From assembly GCA_947594095.1 (NCBI GenBank), contig CANQEA010000023.1, positions 1-18,105 of the forward strand: 18,105 nt of DNA, written 5' to 3'. Made by a program: the position numbers and the translations under genes. This stretch comes from an uncultured Clostridia bacterium (GTDB lineage Bacteria > Bacillota_A > Clostridia > TANB77 > CAG-508). The notes under the pieces are model-generated. The model searched no databases and was not told the origin of the DNA. It worked only from the letters and a program-made list of their open reading frames with translations. Shown here in pieces: positions 1-6,566 of the stretch (position 1 is its first letter; each line of letters begins with the position of its first letter).

Positions 1-79
1 ATTTTATCACAAAATTTGATGTTTTTGTTGATATTACTATATTTTTTATTGCGAAAAAATTTTACTCTTTTTTACTGGA

Positions 80-313
80 TTAAATTTCTACCAAAATTAA
101 ATCGTCTCCTATACACTTTATATTTTCCCATGGGATAACTACATCTGTACCTTGTGCAAATATATTTAATAATTTATTATTTCCTGGTACTATTATAGAT
201 GTTATTTTACCGCTTTCTAAGTCAGCACAAACATCTTGAACAAATCCAAGTCTTTTACCATTATTAATATTTACTACTTCTTTATGTTTAAAATCTAGTC
301 CTTTGTCTTGCAT
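80..313 (-). CDS. YlmC/YmxH family PRC-barrel sporulation-associated protein
   Basis: A 77-residue protein made almost entirely of one small PRC-barrel-like domain. The family features are visible: an early KEVVNINNGKRLG segment, a central ITSIIVPG strand, VIPWENI near residues 60-66, and the GDDLILVEI end. Length matches the family. The ATG has a strong AAGGGGG ribosome binding site about 7 bases upstream. It lies directly downstream of sigG on the same strand, a common neighbourhood for this family in Clostridia, but the sigG terminator sits between them, so it may have its own promoter. Members are linked to sporulation by genomic context and expression; the molecular role is not known. 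Family call is confident, function is not. Confidence 0.88.
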   Translation of the reverse strand: MQDKGLDFKHKEVVNINNGKRLGFVQDVCADLESGKITSIIVPGNNKLLNIFAQGTDVVIPWENIKCIGDDLILVEI

Positions 314-344
314 ATATATACCCCCTTATAACAAAAGAGATTGT

Positions 345-371
345 TTTTATCATAAAAATTTTATGATAAAA
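345..371. repeat. AT-rich inverted repeat upstream of the YlmC-like gene
   Basis: TTTTATCATAAAA (345-357) and TTTTATGATAAAA (359-371) are exact reverse complements separated by one base. The repeat lies between the YlmC-like start and the sigG terminator and overlaps that terminator's T-tract on the minus strand. It could be an operator-like palindrome, part of the terminator structure, or simply AT-rich symmetry. No function is claimed. Confidence 0.5.
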
Positions 372-392
372 AATTGGCGACCATGGGTCGCC
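366..392 (-). terminator. Rho-independent terminator of sigG
   Basis: On the minus strand GGCGACC and GGTCGCC form a 7-bp GC-rich stem with a 3-base loop (376-392), followed by AATTTTTTATC. This GC block stands out in the surrounding AT-rich DNA and lies about 80 bases after the sigG stop codon. The plus-strand side has only a weak T-run, so the terminator is oriented for sigG. Confidence 0.8.
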
Positions 393-473
393 CTTCTTAT
401 TATATTCAATTACATCTCAATATTTGACTTAATTTATTCTTTATTTAAAAATTTATATTTACTTAAAATACAT

Positions 474-1247
474 TTATTTATACCACTTTTTTATATGGCT
501 TATAGCACTTTTTTCTAATCTTGAGACTTGTGCTTGGGAAATCCCAATTTCTTCTGCTACTTCCATTTGTGTTCTTCCATCAAAAAACCTTTTTACCATT
601 ATTGTTTTTTCTTTTTCATTTAATCTTTCCAAAGCAATTTCTATAGTTAACCTTTCTGCCCATAATTCATCAGTATTTTTTTTATCTTTTACTTGGTCCA
701 TAATATAAATACTTTCTGAGCCATCATTATATATAGGTTCTTGAAGTGAAACAGGGTCTTGAATTGCATCTAAACTAAAAGCAATATCTTCTTTTCTAAC
801 CCCTAATTCTTCTGCGATTTGATTTACACTTGGCTCTTTTCCATTTTCTTTAGTATATCTTTCTTTGAATTGAATTACTTTATACGCTAGATCTCTTACT
901 GATCTACTTACTCTTATACTATTATTATCTCTTAAGTATCTTTTAATTTCCCCTATTATCATAGGAACTGCATAAGTCGAAAATTGAACATTTTGACTTA
1001 AATCAAAATTGTCAATTGATTTTATTAAACCCACACATCCAACTTGAAATAAATCATCTGCTGATTCTCCTCTTCCATAAAATCTTTGTATTACACTTAA
1101 TACTAATCTTAAATTTCCATTTATAAATTCATCTCTTGCTTTTTCATCTCCATTTTTTATTTTAATTAATAGTTCTCTTTTTTCTTCGCTTGTTAGTACA
1201 GGTAATTTGGATGTGTTTACACCACATATTTCTACCTTGTTTATCAA
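474..1247 (-). CDS. sigG: RNA polymerase sporulation sigma factor SigG
   Basis: A 257-residue sigma-70-family factor, the late forespore sigma of endospore formers. Region 2 is clear (NLRLVLSVIQRF, then DDLFQVGCVGLIKSIDNFD and FSTYAVPMIIGEIKRYLRD, about residues 45-108). Region 3 follows (EPSVNQIAEELG), and region 4 has a helix-turn-helix (TQMEVAEEIGISQAQVSRLE) near the C-terminus. The EICGVNTSKLP N-terminus is typical of SigG rather than SigF or SigE. The start is a TTG at 1245-1247, with AAAGGAGG 10 bases upstream and no competing ATG nearby. spoIIGA and sigE, its usual upstream neighbours, are absent here: the next gene, nth, points away. A sigmaF/sigmaG-like promoter precedes it. Confidence 0.95.
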   Translation of the reverse strand: MINKVEICGVNTSKLPVLTSEEKRELLIKIKNGDEKARDEFINGNLRLVLSVIQRFYGRGESADDLFQVGCVGLIKSIDNFDLSQNVQFSTYAVPMIIGEIKRYLRDNNSIRVSRSVRDLAYKVIQFKERYTKENGKEPSVNQIAEELGVRKEDIAFSLDAIQDPVSLQEPIYNDGSESIYIMDQVKDKKNTDELWAERLTIEIALERLNEKEKTIMVKRFFDGRTQMEVAEEIGISQAQVSRLEKSAISHIKKWYK

Positions 1248-1282
1248 ACCAAAGAAACCTCCTTTAGAATTGTCATTATTTT

Positions 1283-1312
1283 CATTATTCCCAGAATTTG
1301 TTGTGAATATTC
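1283..1312 (-). promoter_or_regulatory. Candidate sigmaF/sigmaG-type promoter of sigG
   Basis: On the minus strand GAATA (1312-1308) is followed after 15 bases by GGGAATAATG (1292-1283). The second element fits the forespore -10 pattern GGnnAnAHTR at every defined position, and the first fits GHATR. It lies about 20 bases upstream of the AAAGGAGG ribosome binding site. In Bacillus sigG is transcribed by sigmaF and then autoregulated by sigmaG, so the location makes sense. Found by eye only. Confidence 0.6.
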
Positions 1313-1315
1313 ATA

Positions 1316-1344
1316 TTGACTATTTTAATAATTTTTTATAAAAT
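1316..1344 (+). promoter_or_regulatory. Candidate sigmaA promoter of nth
   Basis: TTGACT (1316-1321), a 17-base spacer and TAAAAT (1339-1344) match a housekeeping promoter. It begins just beyond the sigG promoter and points the other way, so the 183-base gap 1248-1430 holds two divergent promoters. The leader to the nth start is about 80 bases and I saw no strong structure in it. Confidence 0.6.
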
Positions 1345-1430
1345 AATTATGTAGTTTCTAATCTACAATTTTAAAAAATAGTTATAATTTTTAGACTAAA
1401 TTTGTACTTTAGAAAGGTATGTGATTTAAA

Positions 1431-2075
1431 ATGAAAAAACAAGATATAGAACTTTTATATAGTGCTTTAAAAGAAGCATATCCAGATGCTACTTGTAGTT
1501 TAGATTTTACGACACCATTTGAATTAGTAGTTGCTGTTATGCTTTCCGCACAATGTACTGATGAAAGAGTAAATAAAGTAACTCCAACCTTATTTAAGCG
1601 TTGTAAAACAATAGATGATTTTGCAACTATTGATATAAAAGAATTAGAAAATTTAATCCATTCTTGTGGATTCTACAAAAATAAAGCTAAAAACATAAAA
1701 TTATGTGCTAAAACTGTTTTAGATAAATATAATGGAGTTGTACCACAAACTATGGAAGAATTGACTTCTCTTCCTGGTGTTGGAAGAAAAAGTGCAAATG
1801 TTATTTTGCTAGAAGTATTTGGAATAGCAGAAGGGATTGCAGTTGATACTCATGCTAAAAGAATCTCTAATTTAGTTGGTCTTTCTTCTAAAAAAGAACC
1901 AGAAAAAATTGAACAAGATTTAATAAAATTATTTCCAAAAGAATATCTGAAAGACATTAATCATTTACTTGTATGGCATGGTCGAAATACTTGTATTGCA
2001 AGAAAGCCAAAATGTTTAGATTGTTCTATAAATAAATATTGTAAACATTTCAAAAATTCATTGACAAAAATTTAA
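1431..2075 (+). CDS. nth: Endonuclease III (DNA glycosylase/AP lyase)
   Basis: A 214-residue base-excision repair enzyme that removes oxidised pyrimidines and cleaves the abasic site. The helix-hairpin-helix is LPGVGRKSANVIL, with catalytic lysine K120; the catalytic aspartate is D139 in VDTHAKR. A [4Fe-4S] loop follows with cysteines 188, 195, 198 and 204 in the exact C-x6-C-x2-C-x5-C spacing. Length is standard and all key residues are present, so the enzyme should be active. The ATG follows AAAGGT at a rather long spacing of about 12 bases. The next gene starts 52 bases downstream on the same strand and may be co-transcribed. Confidence 0.97.
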   Translation: MKKQDIELLYSALKEAYPDATCSLDFTTPFELVVAVMLSAQCTDERVNKVTPTLFKRCKTIDDFATIDIKELENLIHSCGFYKNKAKNIKLCAKTVLDKYNGVVPQTMEELTSLPGVGRKSANVILLEVFGIAEGIAVDTHAKRISNLVGLSSKKEPEKIEQDLIKLFPKEYLKDINHLLVWHGRNTCIARKPKCLDCSINKYCKHFKNSLTKI

Positions 2076-2127
2076 TTAAGATATATATTTTTAATAGTTA
2101 AAAATTTAATTTAGGAGGTCTTAAAAA

Positions 2128-3441
2128 ATGACAAAACAAATTTTAAAATTTATTTCAACTTTCGTTGTTATTGTTATGCTATTTACTACATTTGTATCAG
2201 CTGAAAATGAAGTAGATACAAATAATATCATAACAACTGAAGTAGAAAATTCAGCTACAAATTCTGGAGAGGCGAATGAAACCATGCCTATTTCAACAGA
2301 AAACGGAGAACAAACAGCAAATGAAGAAGCAACAAATACAGCAGACGGAGAAAATGCTGAAAATACAGCTGAAGGTCAAGAATCAATAGATGAAGTTCCA
2401 GAAGTAAAACTTACTAAAGGAGATGTTTATCTAGTTGGTGAAGACGTTATAGTTAATGACACTATTGATGGTAACTTATTTGTTATAGGTAATAATGTTA
2501 CTATTAATTCTCAAGTTGGTGGTGATGCCTTTATTATCGCAAACTCAGTTACAGTTACAGATCAAGGATATGTTTATAGCAACTTATTTACATGCGCAGA
2601 TAAAGTAGAAGTTAAAGGTGTAATTTATGATTTATATGCTTTATCTCATAATATTACTATATCTGGATATGTATATAGAGATGCAAGAGTATCATGTGGT
2701 AATTTAAACATATTTGGTACTGTTGGAAGAAGTGTTTATGCTAATGTAGAAACAATTAAATTTTCAGAAGAAACAACAATGTCTGAAGAAGGTGCACAAA
2801 CTGTTGGCACTCAGGGCACAATAGGTGGAGATTTAAATTATAGTGCAAATGAAGAACTTTCTATTCCAGAAGGTGTAGTTACTGGTATGACATCTTTTTC
2901 ACGTAATGCATCTACTAATGGGAATAATATTGTATCATATGTACTTTCTTTAGGTGCGATTGTTGCAACAGCAATAATCATTTGGTTGCTTGGCATTTGG
3001 CTTACACCAAAATTCATTGAAAATACAAATAACGTGATCAAGAAAAAGATTTTACCAGTTATAGGATTTGGTATTTTAACTCCACTTGTAGCAATTATTG
3101 CTAGCATAATCTTGATGCTTATTGGAATCACAGCACCAATCGGATTCATTTTATTAGGCTTATTATTTATATTAATGGCAATAAGTACTTCCGTATTTAT
3201 TATAGCGATAAATAATCTAGTTTGTGGTAAACTTAATATATCTAAAAAAATAGGAATTTTTGGAATGTTAATTTTAACTTCAATTGTTATATGGGCAATT
3301 GGCCTAATTCCTTATGTAGGTTCTATCTTAAGTATAGTAGCTTTAGTTATTGGTTTAGGATTAATTATTACGCCATTAGTTCTTAAAGACAAATCAGAAT
3401 CATCAGAAAGTAAAAAAGAAAATAAAAAAGAAGAAAAATAA
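2128..3441 (+). CDS. Secreted/membrane bactofilin-like (polymer-forming) protein
   Basis: A 437-residue protein in four parts. A signal peptide covers residues 1-25 (FISTFVVIVMLFTTFVSA, cleavage probably before ENE). An acidic Asn/Thr/Glu-rich linker runs to about 88. A stretch of short beta-strand repeats follows (GDVYLVGEDVIVN, GNLFVIGNNVTIN, GDAFIIANSVTVT, about 95-225), resembling the right-handed beta-helix of bactofilins. Finally there are about five or six hydrophobic helices from about residue 270, and a Lys/Glu tail. Bactofilins are normally cytosolic; here the signal peptide implies that the beta-helix is outside, with the helices anchoring it. The start has AGGAGG 9 bases upstream. 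Similar proteins in Clostridia are labelled polymer-forming cytoskeletal proteins; role unknown. Confidence 0.75.
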   Translation: MTKQILKFISTFVVIVMLFTTFVSAENEVDTNNIITTEVENSATNSGEANETMPISTENGEQTANEEATNTADGENAENTAEGQESIDEVPEVKLTKGDVYLVGEDVIVNDTIDGNLFVIGNNVTINSQVGGDAFIIANSVTVTDQGYVYSNLFTCADKVEVKGVIYDLYALSHNITISGYVYRDARVSCGNLNIFGTVGRSVYANVETIKFSEETTMSEEGAQTVGTQGTIGGDLNYSANEELSIPEGVVTGMTSFSRNASTNGNNIVSYVLSLGAIVATAIIIWLLGIWLTPKFIENTNNVIKKKILPVIGFGILTPLVAIIASIILMLIGITAPIGFILLGLLFILMAISTSVFIIAINNLVCGKLNISKKIGIFGMLILTSIVIWAIGLIPYVGSILSIVALVIGLGLIITPLVLKDKSESSESKKENKKEEK

Positions 3442-3447
3442 ATAATT

Positions 3448-3478
3448 AAAAAGCAGGGGAACCTGCTTTATTTTTTTC
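3448..3478. terminator. Bidirectional terminator between the bactofilin-like and U32 genes
   Basis: AAAGCAGG (3450-3457) and CCTGCTTT (3462-3469) form an 8-bp stem with loop GGAA. On the plus strand ATTTTTTTC follows; on the minus strand TTTTTAATT follows. It sits between two convergent genes and overlaps the stop codon of the minus-strand gene (3468-3470), so it probably serves both. Confidence 0.85.
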
Positions 3479-4710
3479 TTCTAATAATCCAATCTTTTTT
3501 GCACTCTATAGGCAAATTAATTAAAACTTGTTGTCCTTTAACACCTGGGCTAATATGTGATATTTTTTCTTTAGTTTCTATGTCCCATAATTTTTCTATT
3601 TTAAATCCAACTGGTTCTAACTGATATGGAACAATTATTTCCAATTCATCCCCTACGTTTAATTTGTTTTTTATCTCGATAATTGATTTTTCTTTTTTAT
3701 ATTCTACAACTTTTGCACCAAATTCATAAAGCTCATTATACTGTCTTCCTTGATATTCTTGGATATCTTTATTATTTCTATCATTAAAATAAAATGTAGT
3801 TAACCCTCTTGTTTTTACTTTTTCTAGTTCTTCTAAATATTTTGAACTATCAAAACTCTCTGGATTTTTTTCATAATCGTCTATTGCATTTCTATAAACA
3901 TTTACAACACTTGCTATGTAATATTCAGTTTTTAACCTTCCTTCAATTTTTAAGCTATCTAATCCCATATCCATTATTTCAGGTAATTCATTAATTAAGC
4001 ATAAATCTTTTGATGAAAATATGCTTGTACCATACTCGCTTGTTTCAATTGGCATAAGATTTCCTGGGTTGTTTGCTTCTTCTGCATATAAATTGTATGA
4101 CCATCTACAACTTTGTGCACAGTCTCCTAGATTTGCACTTCTACATGATAAAAAGTCACTTAAAAAGCATCTACCAGAAAATGCAAAACAAATAGCCCCA
4201 TGTATAAACATTTCTACTTCTAGGTCTTTTGGCTTATTTTCCATTATATATTTAATTTGTTCTTTATTTAATTCACGTGCTAATATTACTCTTTTTGCCC
4301 CATTTTGATACCAGAATTCTGCATTTTGAAGGCTTACAACATTTGCTTGAGTACTAATATGTATATCTATGCTTGGAGCATATTTTTTGATGGCTTCAAC
4401 TACTCCTCCATCTGCTACTATAATTCCATCTGGTTTTAGTTCTTCTAACTTTTTTGCCATCTCTATTATTTCATCATATTTTTCATCCCATGCAAATATG
4501 TTTAGTGTTACATGCACTCTTTTTCCTATACTATGAGCATATTTAATTGTTTTTTCTAAGTCATCATCTCCGCATATCTGCTCTTGTTCTTAATGATAAA
4601 GATGAAGTTCCACAATATACTGCGTCTGCTCCGTATAGAAATGCAACTTTTGCTTTCTCAAATGAACCTGCTGGTGCTAATAATTCTATTTTTTTCAAAA
4701 TTTGTTTCAT
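3468..4710 (-). pseudogene. U32 family tRNA uridine-34 hydroxylase (TrhP-like), split by a +1 frameshift
   Basis: Two frames together make one U32-family protein of about 410 residues. The first 48 codons (4710-4564) give KKIELLAPAGSFEKAKVAF and YGADAVYCG, the family N-terminus, and then hit TGA TGA. The rest (to 3468) continues from DDDLEKTIKYAHSIGKRVHV. It carries the U32 signature E-x-F-x2-G-A-x-C-x4-G-x-C-x-x-S (EMFIHGAICFAFSGRCFLS), further cysteines (CRS, GDCAQSC) and the C-terminal barrel domain. Dropping the C of a CGG codon at 4570-4572 joins the frames. The family includes B. subtilis TrhP1/TrhP2, which hydroxylate U34 of tRNAs. The start may instead be TTG at 4698-4696, giving the usual MKKIELLAPAG and better spacing from AGAAAGGA. 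It may be a true pseudogene, a sequence error or a recoded gene; assignment to TrhP rather than another U32 branch is inference. Confidence 0.85.
4569..4572 (-). other. Frameshift site CGG-A in the U32 gene
   Basis: Frame 0 reads GCA GAT ATG CGG AGA TGA. The family frame resumes as GGA GAT GAT GAC TTA. The zero frame ends at 4564-4566 and the new frame has its own stop about 8 codons upstream of the junction, so the shift must fall in roughly 27 bases. Skipping one base (C at 4572) or reading CGGA as four bases restores the frame. Losing two bases instead would fit equally well for length. Confidence 0.7.
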
Positions 4711-4844
4711 TCCTTTCTATAAATTAAATTTTGACTATAAAATTTTAATTTACACAGATTTGTAATTATTTTGAACTTTAATAATCTTTAATTATTATAC
4801 TATTTTTTTACTTAATTGTAAATGGCTTTTATTAATTCAGTAAT

Positions 4845-4873
4845 TTGCTTTTTTTAGCTAATTATAGTATAAT
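4845..4873 (+). promoter_or_regulatory. Candidate promoter of the RelA/SpoT-like gene
   Basis: TTGCTT (4845-4850), a 17-base spacer and TATAAT (4868-4873) precede the gene by about 60 bases. The gap 4711-4931 otherwise holds only AT-rich DNA and, presumably, an unrecognised promoter of the divergent U32 gene. Confidence 0.55.
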
Positions 4874-4931
4874 TTATATATAAGAACCCTACATTTATTA
4901 AATGAAACGAATTATTTATACGGAGGATTTT

Positions 4932-6566
4932 ATGGAAAATAACTTTAAAAATAATATTAAATTACTTAGTGACAAAAAAAATTTAGAAAGAAAATTAACC
5001 GGTGTTTTAGACACATATAGTAGGAATAACTCTTTTGAAAACAGAGAATTTCTATGTTATTTAAGTGCTGCAATTTTCCTAACTTACAAAAAGTTGTATC
5101 CTCAACTTAATTTACATATACCATTTAGGACAAAAAGTGATTTGAGCACAATAAAAAATATTCAAAAAGAATTCTCAAAATGGGCTGAAAGTTCTGATTC
5201 AGCAGATATGTTGGACATCTTACCTATGGTAAAAGACATGTCTGGAATTAGAATTGTTTTAGACAATATAAATTTATCTCTTCCACAAACAGATGAATCT
5301 TATGAATTATTCAATGATGAAATTGTTAAAAATGAACTAAATATTTCAAGAGATAATCACCATTTTCTAAATAGAGTAGACGAATATCTACAATCTCCTA
5401 TAAAAACGGGAGAACAATATTATAAATTAAAAATGGATTTACTAAAAAGAATTATTGATAGTACTCCTAAAGAATTTACTGATGAACGCAAACCTCTTCC
5501 TTCTTTTGAGCAACTTTTAAAAGATACGAAATATCAATACGACTATTATTTTTCTGACCAAGATGAAGGATTTCCAACTACAATTTCTTCTGTTGAAAGT
5601 AATGATTTAATGATTCTCGCAAATGCTTTACGTTCAAGGGCATATGATAAGCTTCATTTTGCAATTATTAGAAAAACTCTACCTATAGTTCTTTCATCAC
5701 CTATGATACAAAATGCTCTACTTACTTCATGTGAATATGATAAAGAAGTTTTAAAACCAAATACTTTTCATGCAATATATAATAATCTTGATACACCATT
5801 TGGTAATATTGAAGTAATGGCACAATCAAACAAAGCTTACTACGATTCTACAAAAGGTCCTGCATACCACAGTGGAATGGATGGTAAAACTATAAATGTA
5901 AAAGATTTTTTTGAATTGGTAGATTCTAATGATGAACATACTTTATCTTATTATCTAAATTCCTTAGATAACACTTCTGCTGATTCTTTGATCTCCCCAT
6001 ATGAATTGCCAATATTTAAGAATAAAGAGGAAGAACAAGAATTTTTAAAAACACCAAAAGGTACTGCTTATTTAGAGTCTGAAAAGTACCGCGAAATGAT
6101 GAAACATATAAAAATAAAAGATAAAATTGAAATTGGTGAAGTCGAGCCGATTTTAATGGATACTAATGACTACTTATTATCAAGAGCACTATTTTCTTCA
6201 CCATATATGAATGTTTGTAGTGCTGGTCATACCTCATTTACCAATGCAAGTATTCATCACAAAAAAATAATTGGAGAATTTTCTGAGGTATTAAGAAAGA
6301 AAGATTCTAATACTTGCCTTAGAGACATGCTTATTAGAAGACTGGAAGAATTAATTGATAATCATGGAAAATTAGCTACAGATGATATAGATAAACCAAT
6401 TTCTCTAACTATGAAAGAAAATTTACAATTTGTAGAGCAACATGATATTGATGCTAATAACTTGCCAAAAGATATTTCTTTTAAAAACATTTTAGCATAT
6501 GCTGAAAGGCTTAGAAATAATTTTGAAAAAGATCATGAAACTAATAATGAACAAGATGCAAGATAA
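4932..6566 (+). CDS. Large protein with a divergent RelA/SpoT-type nucleotidyltransferase domain
   Basis: A 544-residue protein; an in-frame ATG at 4902 exists, but the one at 4932 has GGAGG 5 bases upstream. Motifs of the (p)ppGpp synthetase fold can be lined up in order. RTKS (R66, K68) resembles R-x-K-S at the ATP site; DMSGIRIV (D102, R107) resembles D-x-x-G-I-R with the Mg-binding Asp; KPNTFHAIY (275-283) resembles KPNGYQSLH; and NIEVMAQS (E294) resembles IEVQIRT with the catalytic Glu. The Tyr that stacks on GDP/GTP in synthetases is Phe279 here, and the final His is Tyr283. About 167 residues separate the DxxGIR and KPN motifs, against a few dozen in known synthetases, so there is a large insert. 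Residues 310-544 are unrecognised, charged and probably helical. No HD hydrolase or TGS/ACT domain is seen. Activity and nucleotide product are unknown. Confidence 0.55.
   Translation: MENNFKNNIKLLSDKKNLERKLTGVLDTYSRNNSFENREFLCYLSAAIFLTYKKLYPQLNLHIPFRTKSDLSTIKNIQKEFSKWAESSDSADMLDILPMVKDMSGIRIVLDNINLSLPQTDESYELFNDEIVKNELNISRDNHHFLNRVDEYLQSPIKTGEQYYKLKMDLLKRIIDSTPKEFTDERKPLPSFEQLLKDTKYQYDYYFSDQDEGFPTTISSVESNDLMILANALRSRAYDKLHFAIIRKTLPIVLSSPMIQNALLTSCEYDKEVLKPNTFHAIYNNLDTPFGNIEVMAQSNKAYYDSTKGPAYHSGMDGKTINVKDFFELVDSNDEHTLSYYLNSLDNTSADSLISPYELPIFKNKEEEQEFLKTPKGTAYLESEKYREMMKHIKIKDKIEIGEVEPILMDTNDYLLSRALFSSPYMNVCSAGHTSFTNASIHHKKIIGEFSEVLRKKDSNTCLRDMLIRRLEELIDNHGKLATDDIDKPISLTMKENLQFVEQHDIDANNLPKDISFKNILAYAERLRNNFEKDHETNNEQDAR

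Noticed and set aside
1..79. Checked for a terminator or gene end left of the YlmC-like gene.
   Set aside because: Only AT-rich DNA without a convincing stem or coding frame.
2838..3149. Minus-strand frame inside the bactofilin-like gene.
   Set aside because: Shadow of the hydrophobic coding region, with no start signals.
4564..4572. prfB-style +1 shift at the stop codon (AGA TGA) of the U32 gene as the main explanation.
   Set aside because: AGA cannot re-pair after slipping to GAT, there is no upstream Shine-Dalgarno-like stimulator, and the methyltransferase site has no stop codon nearby; CGG is the shared element.
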